Under the pieces are notes generated by a model, which saw nothing but the letters and a program-made list of their open reading frames with translations, ran no database searches and had not been told where the DNA came from. Of a stretch of 64,000 nucleotides of DNA, positions 1 to 10,090 are shown in pieces; the first letter of the stretch is position 1, and each line of letters begins with the position of its first letter. The translations under genes were made by a program, and so were the position numbers. This stretch comes from Ilyonectria destructans (lineage: Eukaryota > Ascomycota > Sordariomycetes > Hypocreales > Nectriaceae). The stretch covers positions 1,984,001-2,048,000 of the forward strand of contig JAHEWK010000003.1 in assembly GCA_020740775.1 (NCBI GenBank), read 5' to 3'.

Positions 1-3000
1 CACTGACGATATGAGCCCGAGTATCGTACGCAGCGCGCGTCTCAAGGAGGGATTCAAGGCCCTTGGACACATGGGGCTGGAAGTTGTCTCGCTCCTTGCG
101 GAGAAGGAGCTTGATGGTGGCCAGGATCTGAGCTTTGACATCCTGGGCCTTCTCAGGCGCGACACTAGGCAGGGGGTCCTCAAGATACTGGAACAGGCCA
201 ATCAGGAGGGCCTCGAACTTCTCATCCGTGAAGACACCCTTGCTCTCACGCAACAGGGACTGCAGTTTCCGGAAGCCATGGACATCGAGAGTTCGGGACT
301 TAATCCTCGCGATGCCGCTGTCTAGTAGCCTCGAGCTTTGCCGGGCCTTCTCGGGCGAGTCTAATAAAGCTTCGTTCATGGAAGCCTGCCCATTTGCGTT
401 GAGCAGGGTGGCCGCATCAGCGTTGACTGGTCTATCCTCTAGCACAGGAATGTTGAAGGTTGGCTTGGGAGTCGCCTGGTCATCGGTGAAAGGGTCTTCG
501 TACACTTTCACGCTGGACGAGGGAGTTCCAGGTGTCGGCACAGGCTCAGGGGCAGACTCAACGGGGGTCTCGGGGAAAATCTCAGCGGCGGGCTCAAGAG
601 TAGGCTCGGGGGCAGTCTCGGGGGCAGTCTCAGGCACCGGCTCATTCGCGGGTGGCTCATCCTCTGGGGGCGGCGAGATCTTCAAGCTGGCCACATTTGG
701 GACTACAAGGGTGAAATCCTCGTTAGCCTTTGAGGGGCTGCTGGAGGGCAGCATGGCAGATCGAGATTGCTTCAACTTGGCAGGGCTCACACGGGGCGAT
801 GCGGCAGGCTTAGTGCCCGATCGAGCAGCAGTGGGCGAAGGCAAGCTAGACTCGCTGGCATGAGACGCATGGCCGGGTCGCGTTCGGGGGCCCGTCCTCC
901 TGGGCGTCGTGTCTTTAGGCTTCGGCGTCACAGTCTTGGATCTGATGCTCTCCGGGCTGCCTGCTTCAGTCGACGAGTGGCCTCCTCGCACAGAGTAGGG
1001 GCCAGCTGTCGCTGGGCGAGCTGGGATATCCGGCCGTTTCCTTGTCGGCCGCATGGGGGCCCCAGACATACCCGCAGCGTTCACGGAGACGGTCGGTTCC
1101 GGGCGGGTGCGGGTTCCCGAGGGCTTGCTTGACGTGGTGGCGTTGGAGGTCGTTTTCACAGGAGAGAAATGGGACATGGCAGATCCGGGTCGAGCAGGCA
1201 TATTCTTTGCCGCAAGGTTCGCCTTCCTTTGTGCGAGCATCGCCTCCCTTATGCTGGGTTTGCTAGTGCCCATGGTGCTCTTCGACAGTCCAAGACCTGG
1301 GCGAGCGGCCACCGGAGCAGCTTCTCCTTTCTTAGGGGAGTTCGGGTTGTTGGGGTCCTTTTTGAGTAGCTTTTGGGCCGTGCCATCGAGGTCTTCCATG
1401 ATACTGTCTCCCATTAGCCGACCACAGGATCCCCGAGCGAAAGGGGTAACTTACACATCTGCCCGCGCGGGCCAAACTCCCCAAAATGCCCAGTAGGTTG
1501 ATCTCATCTTTTCTCTCACGGTCGGGTTGGCATCACCCAGGCCCTTCTTGATACACTTCTCCATTAAATCGACACCGCCCGTGTGCTCAACATGGTTCTT
1601 GTGCTGGGCCTCCTTTTTGAGAATAGTCATCAACCAGCCAGTAGAGTAAGTCCTCGGCGCAACGTTCTTGTCCTGGCAGGCAATCCAAATATGCTGCATC
1701 AACCGAGGGGTGTATGAGACCCTACTCAGAATAATGTCAACTGTGGCATTGGCAAGTTGTGAGCTGATCTTCTTGGTGCCGGCAGACAGTTTAATAAATG
1801 TCTGCATCAGAAGCTCAACCATAGGGTCAAGAGCGGGGCCAAAGGTCGCTGCGATATCCTGAACGAGGCAGCAACCCTCCTTTGACAAACTGGTTCGTAG
1901 AGAGGTGACGGACTTGATGATGCCGTCCAGCATAGCTCGGAGTCCAGCGAGGAAAGTGTCTGCAAAGTCGGTTGGGGCGTTGCCAACATTGAGGCGTCGA
2001 AGCTTGCCCATGGACTCCTCTCGCTTGAGCCAGTTCTGCTCCGACTCTCTGCCCTCGAAGAACCACGCCATTTCCTTAAATATGTCGTCGAGTTCGCGGT
2101 TCGTGTTAACAAAGAGAGGGTCAAGGGTCTCGGGTTTGGTATCGACGCCAGGGGTTATGGGACGCTCGTGGGATACGGAAGATACGCTCGCGGAAAGCGT
2201 TGGACGGGGTGGCGGCGGCGCTGGGGCTTCGGCTGGGGTCTCGGGGCGGCCAGATGTGGGAGCGAGCTCCTTGACGATTGCCGACTCAATGGCAGGGCGA
2301 ACCTTGAAGTTCTTGAGCTGTCTCTTGAGGTCGGACTTGGCTGCATTGGGTGCGTTCCTGATAGGGAGTCAGATCCATTGATATTGGAATCCGTGATTGG
2401 GCAGGCAACTTACCTAAAGAGCTCGATGACGGTGCCTTTAGCAGCATCGCGCACCATGCCATCAGCATCTTCAAGGAGCTCCATGAGTACGGGAACGTAG
2501 CCACGGAACGGCAACCCTTGCTCCTGGTGCATCTAGGAGCGTTCAGCATATGTCTTTGTGTAGGGGAGGCTTCGTCCGTCTGTATCTGCGTACCTGCAAG
2601 AGCCAAGCCATTGCGGACTCCTTGGCCCTGGGGTTCTTTCCTCCCATGGCCGAAGTGCGGATGAACCGCTCGACATCGACGGGCGCAACAGCATAGAGGG
2701 TGACGAGGGAGTGCGTGGCCAACGAGCGGAACTTGTCTTTGTTGTCGCCGAGCTTCTCGACGACGACGGGCAGCGTGCGGACGGCCTCCTTGCCAAGCAT
2801 CTTGGGGTCCTGTCGCGACAGGCGGGTCAGGAGGTGGTTCAGGGCCGTGAAGCCAGCGTTGACGAGGGCGGCATGTTGCGACGTGGCGGCGGCTCGCAGG
2901 GCATCGAATAGCTGGGCCACCGAGGTCTCGGGGACATTGTGCTGCTTAATGCCGGACTTGATGGCGGTGACAAACTGGACCTTGCTGTCGAGGCTGCCGT

Positions 3001-3061
3001 CGCCGCGAAGGATGGTCGCCAGGTCCGCGACCTGCTGGTCGGTAACCTTGATGTCGGCCAT
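1..3061 (-). CDS. stu1: Stu1/CLASP microtubule plus-end protein (3' end outside window)
   Basis: Microtubule-binding TOG-repeat protein of the CLASP family, which stabilises spindle microtubules and kinetochore attachment. About 964 codons are in the window; the C-terminus runs off base 1. Exons read 3061-2594, 2532-2414, 2357-1455 and 1403-1, with introns 2533-2593, 2358-2413 and 1404-1454. The N-terminus carries the CLASP TOG fold (residues about 1-190, with KQHNVPE and LTRLSRQDPKMLGKEA), then a second helical repeat block ending at YWAFWGVWPA. A long Ser/Pro/Arg-rich linker follows (typical microtubule-binding segment), then the C-terminal helical block containing VYEDPF and ETRAAYDTRAHIVS at the edge. 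The start at 3061 (MADIKVTDQQV) fits family N-termini; the frame is open upstream to 3253, but a GT-AG leader intron at 3080-3260 explains this better. The identification is firm. Exon borders were inferred by hand. Confidence 0.95.
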
Positions 3062-3079
3062 GAGCTTGTGGAAACGAAT

Positions 3080-3260
3080 CTGTGTGAGATGACGCGTGGT
3101 CAGCCTGTGTGGTGGTGCGGCGGGGGAGTGATGTGGGTGTGCGCACGCGCCGCGAGGACGCGAATCGCCATGTGTCCCATCCTCATCTCGGCACTCGATA
3201 GTGGTGGTGTTGCTGGAGATTGAGACGGGAGATGAGGGGGCAAGGGAAACCAAGACATAC
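3080..3260 (-). other. Putative 5' UTR intron of stu1
   Basis: On the minus strand a GTATGT donor at 3260 and a CACACAG acceptor ending at 3080 bracket 181 bp just 18 bases before the stu1 ATG. Removing it would leave a short clean leader. This is inference from splice signals only. Confidence 0.4.
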
Positions 3261-4948
3261 CTATCGCGGGGATACTGTGACAGGAGATGACAGGGGAAAA
3301 CTCAGCAGAGGGGGCGAGGAAGTCGGTGCGCGGTCGTTAGCGAGCGCATCGAGAGGGTTCTGCCGTGGTGGATGTTGTTGTTTGTTGTGCCTTGTTGTGC
3401 TACTAGCTCTAGGAAGTTTATCTCGCGGGGGGGTTTTGCTTTGTTGGTGTTGGTGTCTGATGATGTCGGGCGCCGGAAGAAGAAAACAAGGGGCCAGGCC
3501 GCCAGGGTTGCTGTAGTAGCCCAGGCGGGTGGGTGAAAGTGCCCGCCAAAACCCGCCAAAACTTGCCAGAGGCCCCCCGAGCCCCCCAGAAGCCACCTGG
3601 CTAGTGCCCATCAATGCCCCGCTCCAGCTTCGAGATTCCCACCTCAGTTGCCCGTTTTACTGCAGCCTGCCCGCGGTGGATTCACAGCTCCAGCGCTACC
3701 TCCAGCCCGCGGCCCTTTCGGTGGGGAAGAACGAAACCTGGCGGGGCAGTGGAGGGGCTTTACAGACGGCATGTCAATGAGACGGTATCAGTCTATATAA
3801 ACCTAAGTCCATACCTGCATTAACTTAGTCCAAGTCTCAGGATGCCGCCCTGTGAAAGCTTACCAAGTTGCGCTATACCATTACTGCATTGAATAAGAAT
3901 ATCCCTCGAACCACAGCGTTTTTATGCCTTGGCTTTCCACCAAGCACTCCACTCAGGTCTTACCGGCGCTGCAGCCAATCCAACCCAAATCGACTTCAAC
4001 GTCCAAGAATGAACTCGATTCAACATCATACTAATCCTAATTGTATCGAATCACATGGCTTATTCTATTTATTTTCTCATTTTATTGTAATTTTACTATT
4101 CTCCACTCACTCCGTTTCATCGTCTACTTTTCCTGGTAGGCAGGTCGACCAGTACAGGTTGGCAACGAGCTGGGAATTGGCATGCAGAGACATTGTTCAA
4201 AGTCGTTTGGGGTGGGGAGATCGACTAAAGACCATTTCCACTCCGAAGACATCGTTAGGCTGGCTCTGTTGCTTGGTCCCTTGTTTCTATACCAGCCCGG
4301 TTTCACATGGTTTTTGTATTTCCAGAATTCCTTCTCTGTTCAGTCGGAGAAGATTCTCGCCATCTCAGAAGTTCCCAACAGGGGACTTCCCGGCGCCTTG
4401 GTTCCATTGCAGTACGATAAGTCAAACGCCATTGCATACGACTCTTGTGTTTTTTCAATTCCTCGAGGCACAGCGAATACATTGGCCGTCTGCCTGTCTT
4501 GACTTGCACGTCGCTGTTTTAGCATCATCGCTGCTAGAGATTAGCTACGAACTTGCATAAGCATTTCTCCAGACCTATCGACTTGAGCCATAATAATGGC
4601 ATTCACTCAACTCAATGTTTATTCTTACTGGACGCGTATCATGAGCCATCATGTGAATCCATCCCCTTATTCGATTCAAATCTTACTTTAGTACCCATTC
4701 TCAGCCATGACTTTCTTCCTCAGCCGCGGCTGTTCGTAGCCCAGCAGCGTCTCTACCCCTCCATGGCGAACGGACCAGGCCCTGGTTCCGTCTCACGACA
4801 AGCCAGATCCACCCAATTGCACCGCCTGACGGTCCGTACACCGACCCAACACCGCCAACACCGTCAGCAGCCATCCCCTCAGCCTCGTTCGTAGGTTGCC
4901 ATCTCGCAACCTCACAACCTTGATCCATCGCGACATCGCCAGCCTCGC
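3261..4948. other. Intergenic, divergent promoters of stu1 and the BSP peptidase
   Basis: No coding gene is recognised. A tandem 10-bp duplication CCCGCCAAAA lies at 3542-3561, upstream of stu1. The part from 3860 to 4700 is AT-leaning with no convincing product in any frame; a 230-codon open frame there resembles nothing. Two short upstream frames precede the peptidase: ATG at 4707 closing at 4739, and ATG at 4763 closing at 4894. Confidence 0.5.
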
Positions 4949-5797
4949 ATGTCTCACCCTCCCCCGATAACCCCTTCGCCCTCCCCTGCCGCCCTCTTCG
5001 ACATGACCATCACCCCCACCGCCGTCTCCCGGCCGGCGCACACGTCCTCAGCCGGTGGAGACGGCACCGCCGCCGACACCGGGGCCGGAGCCGGGCTCGG
5101 ACATGGCAAGCACCCAACCCCGAACTTCACGCTCCCCAAGCTCCGCGTCGAGATCCGCGACCTCTCCCACCCGGGCGCAAAGCACTTCCTCGACGCTGTC
5201 AACGCCGCCGAGTGCCTCGCCACCGCCGCCCAGAACGTCCTCGCGCTCCTCTACTCGTCGCCCGACTGCCCCACAACCACCCTCCCGCCCACCCGCTCCA
5301 TCACCCTCATCCTCCGCGACATGCCCGGCGTCGCCTACACCACGGGCTCCGATCTCGACTCCGACCACAAGGAGGTCCACTTCTCCCTCGGCTACATTGA
5401 CCGCATCAGCCCGTCGTCCCGCCGCCCCGAGGAGGTCACCGGCGTCATCACCCACGAGTTCGTTCACTGCTTCCAGCGAAACGGCTTCGGTACTTGCCCC
5501 GGCGGGCTCATCGAGGGCATTGCCGATTGGGTCCGTCTCAACTGCCGCCTCAGCCCTCCCCACTGGAAGCGTAGCGCCGACGGAAAATGGGACGGCGGCT
5601 ATCAGCACACGGCCTACTTCCTCGACTACCTTGAGCGACGCTTCGGCGAGGGCACTATCCGCCGTATGAATGAGAAGCTTCGGATACAGCGGTATGAAGA
5701 GAAGCAATTTTGGACTGAATTGGTTGGACGGCCCGTTGAGCAACTCTGGAGCGACTACGCCAAGAAACTCGAGGATAAGAAGGACGGTGACCTGTAG
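4949..5797 (+). CDS. Basic secretory protein (BSP)-type zinc metallopeptidase domain protein
   Basis: Single-exon gene, 282 residues. The family is the plant/bacterial/fungal BSP peptidase group, a gluzincin-like metallopeptidase. The zinc motif HEFVH is at residues 169-173, and a downstream third-ligand segment GGLIEGIADWVR starts at residue 185 with its Glu at about 189. The C-terminal part (YFLDYLERRFG, then WTELVGRPVEQLWSDY) also fits the family. The first 60 residues are Pro/Ala/Thr-rich and low in complexity. No hydrophobic signal peptide is visible, so despite the family name the product looks cytosolic or non-classically exported. The start is the first ATG in frame with the domain; an internal Met19 is possible. 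It converges with the next gene, with 223 bp between stop codons. Substrate is unknown. Confidence 0.85.
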   Translation: MSHPPPITPSPSPAALFDMTITPTAVSRPAHTSSAGGDGTAADTGAGAGLGHGKHPTPNFTLPKLRVEIRDLSHPGAKHFLDAVNAAECLATAAQNVLALLYSSPDCPTTTLPPTRSITLILRDMPGVAYTTGSDLDSDHKEVHFSLGYIDRISPSSRRPEEVTGVITHEFVHCFQRNGFGTCPGGLIEGIADWVRLNCRLSPPHWKRSADGKWDGGYQHTAYFLDYLERRFGEGTIRRMNEKLRIQRYEEKQFWTELVGRPVEQLWSDYAKKLEDKKDGDL

Positions 5798-6020
5798 AAC
5801 AATATTACCTCAAGGTAAATGGACTTTGAATGATAGATGTAGTAGCGGATATATGAACTGTTTACTGTGTGCCAAAACTCCATCCTTATAAGAATAAACC
5901 GCAAAGTAAAACGACTGAGCCTAGCCTATGTACTGTTATTCCCAAACCGTATCTGTACTCCCATGAAAACCCGGAATTTTAGAAATTTCAAATCAGTGAC
6001 GAGCTGCAAAATACACGACA

Positions 6021-7142
6021 CTACGAGCGCACAGGGATCGGAGCATCGCTCTCACTGATGACGCTACCGACCTCGGACCAGCTCGCAGGAGTTGCCATGC
6101 CTGAGCTCTCACTCATCACATCGTAGTATCGCCCCGTCTCACCATCTCGGGAAGACTGGACGTCGTTGGCAACGTCGTCACCGGAGCCCACGAGAGACAC
6201 TGAGTCAGTAGGAGTCAGCTGGCCCTCGCTGAGGAGCTCGGGCTCGGAAATGGGAGCAGTGGGAGTGACGGGTAGTGGCGAGTAGAAATCAGGGCTGGAG
6301 TTCTGTGCCCAGGCCTGAATCGAGGCGTACGCTTCATGTCGGTCCTCCTGGCCAGCAGTCATAAACTCATCGGGGCCAAGCTCGCGTTCGATGGTGGCGG
6401 TAGATGCGGTTTCGGAGCGGGCAGGGGTAGGGTCGATATCGATCAGAGCAGGAACAGGCTCGGGGGAAACAAGATCCTTCTCGTCGTCGCGAGTGGTGAC
6501 ACTGTAGATGTCGGACATCTCGTCCTTGGTGGGAGAGATGTGGCTGGTCTCCATGTCATCCAAGTCCTGGGTATCGATATGGTTCTCGTCGGCGAAGGGG
6601 TTGGCGTAAATGGAGGAAAAGCCGCGAGAGTTGTCGCCTCGATGTCGCAGACCCTCGACGCCACCCCGAGTATCAGCACCGGTGTTGAAAACGAAGGTTC
6701 CCTGCTCGGCGCTGTCATCCTGGCGGAGGAAGTCATCGAATGACGAGCCTCGTCTTCGGCCTTCGGTAAGGGCAGGTCTTGCTTTGCTGGCTTGCTCCAA
6801 CTCCTCCTTCTCCTTCTCTTTCTCCAAACGAACCGAGTTCCAATAAAGCAGCTCCTCACGTTGTCTCCGGCGGGTCTCCTCGTCGGCATCGACGCCGTCC
6901 TCGGCACCAGCGCCACGGCGCGACTCCATGAAGCCCTCGGCGTCCTCGGGCCTGTTGAAGCGTGGTTCTCGGTGGGCGGGGTTGATGCCGTCGCCCATGG
7001 CATGCAGGGCGAAGGCTACCCGGCGGCGAACATCGTCGGCGTATCGGCGCACTTCGGGCGACTCGTAAATGGCCACGGCGGTCGCAACGGCGACGGTGAC
7101 AGCGACTACAGCGCCTGAGGCAAGGACAATGTGGTTAGGCAT
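6021..7142 (-). CDS. Uncharacterised fungal protein with N-terminal membrane anchor
   Basis: Single exon, 373 residues. Residues about 4-26 form one hydrophobic, Val/Ala-rich helix, followed by YESPEVRRYADDVRRR, a basic amphipathic stretch typical of a protein tethered to a membrane with its bulk in the cytosol. A charged Glu/Lys/Arg-rich coiled-coil-like segment lies at about 85-125 (EKEKEKEELEQ). The rest is acidic, Ser/Thr/Pro-rich and probably disordered, with a possible Asn-Pro-Phe tripeptide (ANPFADE) that EH domains can bind. I recall conserved hypothetical proteins of this type in Sordariomycetes but no function. It faces the peptidase gene tail to tail. Confidence 0.75.
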   Translation of the reverse strand: MPNHIVLASGAVVAVTVAVATAVAIYESPEVRRYADDVRRRVAFALHAMGDGINPAHREPRFNRPEDAEGFMESRRGAGAEDGVDADEETRRRQREELLYWNSVRLEKEKEKEELEQASKARPALTEGRRRGSSFDDFLRQDDSAEQGTFVFNTGADTRGGVEGLRHRGDNSRGFSSIYANPFADENHIDTQDLDDMETSHISPTKDEMSDIYSVTTRDDEKDLVSPEPVPALIDIDPTPARSETASTATIERELGPDEFMTAGQEDRHEAYASIQAWAQNSSPDFYSPLPVTPTAPISEPELLSEGQLTPTDSVSLVGSGDDVANDVQSSRDGETGRYYDVMSESSGMATPASWSEVGSVISESDAPIPVRS

Positions 7143-9697
7143 CTCGAATCTTGTGAGGTGTCCGAGTGGACGCAGTCGCGGATGAAAGACGCAGGACGCA
7201 GGACGGATGGTTCTAGCTCAGCGGGCAGCAGACCAAAGCAAAAGTGGGCCGACAAGGACGAAACTCAAACAGCATGAGCAAGAGGGGACGGGCAAAGAGG
7301 ATGTCTTGATTGAGTGCGATGCAATAAAACAGCTGGCATCGATGCAGGTTAAAGGTGACAAGGCAGCGATATAGAAGAGCAAGGCGGCAAAGCAGGAGAT
7401 TGGATTGCGTAGTCCTCTGGCGGTTGGATTCGCCACCAGAGAAGCAGGTGGAGAGTTGTGGCAGGTGAGTGGTGGATGAACAGTGCGGGTGAGCGGTAGG
7501 AGATCAGTGAGTGAGCGGCTCAGCTCAGGCACAGCAGCAGACCAACTCCAGGCAGACAAGCTTGCAGGTAGACAGGTACAAGGAGAGGTGCAGGCAGAAG
7601 CAACAGCAGAGGCAGCAGCGCAGCGCAAGACAGTGGACGGGGCGGGAAAAGCACAGGGCAGTCAGGGCAGTCAGGGCTGTGATTCGCAAGCATCCCACTG
7701 TTCCACGGGGGCTGAGTGCGAGGCAGTCGATGTCGGCGCGGGGTACGAGTGCCCGCGAGTGTGTACCTTGTACACGGCCCCGAGGTGACGACGACGACGA
7801 CGACTGACCTGGACCCCCGACGGCGACGAAACTGCCCAGCGCCAGAGACGCCCAAAACGGCCAAAATGAGGGGCAGCAGACATGTGAGGTGATCAACGTT
7901 ATGTACCGCACCGTTACGTACCTGTGGCCACCAATGGGTGCGGCATCTCGTCGCGTGACGGACGGCGGGAGACTCGGGTCTCAACTCCAGAGCGCAGAGG
8001 CACGCGATAGCGAGTGTCGGCGAGCGAGAGACGTCGCTCTGAGGTGAAGGTGCCGGGAACTTGACCGAGCGGGCAGCGTCAAATGCAGAGGAAGGTGATG
8101 GGCAGGAGGGAAAAGGAAATCGAATGTCCCGTTCCTCGCAAGACAGACGTCGTCCGCTCGGGTTCCAGCTGACCGTGCTGAGTCGGACCCGGCTGGGCTG
8201 GGCTGGGCTGTGCCAGGACTGCCAGCCTTGATAACCAGCGGAAACTCGGAGACTAATAACAAAAGCTACCAGAGTACGCCGGTATCCTGCCACCCACGGA
8301 GAGCGATGGCCCTTGGTCGCCGCATGTGGCCGGAGCGTGACGTACGCATGGCACACTTTCCTGTGCCATCATCGCCCGGCTATAATGGCTGGATTCTAAA
8401 GCCGGCCGGCTTCTGTCATCCAGCAGTCAGATTGTCACCATTGCCATTTTAGCTTTTTGGGGCGTCGAGAACGTCATGCTTCGGAGAGGCTCGCATTTCG
8501 CTTTCACGGCGGCCTGGAACTTACCGTCGTCACCGTAACCCTCGTTATCACACGGCTCTTGCCAAGGTGGATAGCACCATCATGGTGCAATCGTGAGGCA
8601 GTTAGTGACCCAAAGTAAGGCACGCGGATCCGTCCTCGCTCGAGTCAGCCCGCCCAAGCCCAGTACAAGCCTGGCCGACACAGGAGAGCCCAACATTGTG
8701 TGTTATTAGTCGTGGTTTACAACGTCTGTAGTACGTCAGCATTTGCTTCCGTCTTTGGGGATCTTCGTGCCATTGGCTGATGTAGCCCCGAAGCGTCACC
8801 TAGCCGGCAAGCCATCATCGGGATCAACCAACCGCACTTGATACACTTCGTAAGTCTTCTCGCCCCTTGAATGGCAAAGGAAACCTTCCAGCACGCAATG
8901 ACACTATCAATTCCCACCCGGTCCGGCCGCCGATTGCGCTGGGAATGAGATACCACCACGGTCCACCCCCAAGAGCCCACCCACTCCTATTTGTCTCCAA
9001 CAGTCCGCCACAGCCGCAAAACCGCCGTTCGTCTCCCCGGCTCCACATCGGAGATGTCGGGGTTCGCACCAGACGCGAGGACGGGCCGGCTTAATTCTCT
9101 GACCGACGTGTGTTGGGACCGATCAATCACTGTGGGGGTTCGTGCGTTCATTCCGGGATTCTTGTCCTGGTAGGGACATAAATCCCTGCGGTGGAGACGT
9201 CGGTGCTCTGTTCGACACTCGGTCACCAAGTAGGACAGAAGCCAAGCAGGCCAAGCAGAACCCTCAAACTTGGCAATTGGGTTCTCGCAGACTTGGCTCG
9301 ACAGAGTGGGTCGTCAGCGAACACCTAACTTGGCTTATTTTCTCATATCCTTCCTTGGGCAGTATTGGAGGGTTCTTTGACGGCATGCAAGTCGTGGGAT
9401 TCGTATGTGAGCTCTGAGCAATTGTAATGTGGACGTATTTTATGAACGTCAAATGGGGAATTCAATTCATGGGGACGCCAATGCCCCGTACCTGTCGCTA
9501 ATAATGCCAATGATGATATCGATGAACCCAACCCAATCTTGCTCCTGGGCTGGCCGAAGAGCCGGCCTTTTCGTCGTATCCGTCCCAATCGCCCGCAATC
9601 TGTGTGAGGGTGTGATGATACCACACGTAATTCCTCAACGCTATCCCCCCATCTCCGTTTTCAGTGCTTCTGCCCCATCACCTGCGCACCCACTGGC
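7143..9697. other. Gene-free stretch of about 2.5 kb
   Basis: This probably holds the promoter and leader of the membrane-anchored protein gene. Several open frames (one of 278 codons on the minus strand at 7520-8356) look like chance frames: biased composition and no family resemblance. Simple repeats: (GAC)6 at 7787-7804, four GGCTG units at 8191-8210, and a CAG/GCA-rich patch at about 7520-7630. A 15-bp inverted repeat (GCACCAT-C-ATGGTGC) lies at 8574-8588. Nothing else seen. Confidence 0.5.
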
Positions 9698-9950
9698 TTA
9701 GTGAGAGGAGGTAGTGCTGGTTGAAGCGTTGGAGGTGACCGAGTCGGTCGAGTTCTGGCGGGTGGCCTTGGTTCGCTCGCTGGTGAGACCGGTCAGTGAC
9801 ATGCTCGATGTGAGACGGGACGCAAGATACTCACTAAACAGAACGGTCCTGGAGGGTGCAGGTGTATCTGGCGCCGCCGGTCTTGATCTGGAAGCGGATG
9901 CCCTTGTTCTCGCCCAAGCTGGTGGAGGCGGGAGCAGTGGTCTCAGGCAT
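9698..9950 (-). CDS. Small Ser/Thr-rich protein, two exons, 65 aa
   Basis: Exons 9950-9835 and 9779-9698 join across a 55-bp intron (GTGAGT donor at 9834, CACCAG acceptor ending at 9780), giving 65 residues. The N-terminus begins MPETTAPASTSLGENKG. The middle contains RFQIKTGGARYTCTL, which looks structured. The tail is Ser/Thr/Asn-rich and ends SSH. The clean join, the ATG, a TATA-like box 133-140 bp upstream and coherent coding sense across the intron all argue for a real gene. I cannot name a family. It looks like a conserved small fungal protein with a compact core and a disordered, phosphorylatable tail. No signal peptide or membrane segment is present. Confidence 0.6.
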
Positions 9951-10082
9951 GATGAAGAGTGTTGTGAATGATGTAAGTGAAGAGGACACAAGGCGAATAG
10001 ATATCAAGGACTTGACGATACAGGCAGACAGAAGAATGAGGGTTGAGATTAAAAGGAGGTCGATGGGGAGGGACGACGTCCC

Positions 10083-10090
10083 TTAATATA
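10083..10090 (-). promoter_or_regulatory. TATA-like box of the 65-aa gene
   Basis: TATATTAA on the minus strand, 133-140 bp upstream of the ATG at 9950. The distance is plausible for a short fungal leader. Confidence 0.4.

Noticed and set aside
3868..4560. 230-codon plus-strand open frame
   Set aside because: No ordered segment or family resemblance; lies in AT-leaning promoter sequence of the peptidase.
7211..7235. A-box-like TAGCTCAGCGGGCAG
   Set aside because: No D-stem partner and no B box at tRNA distance.
7520..8356. 278-codon minus-strand open frame
   Set aside because: Low-complexity, no recognisable domain, no splice or promoter support; overlaps CAG-rich sequence.
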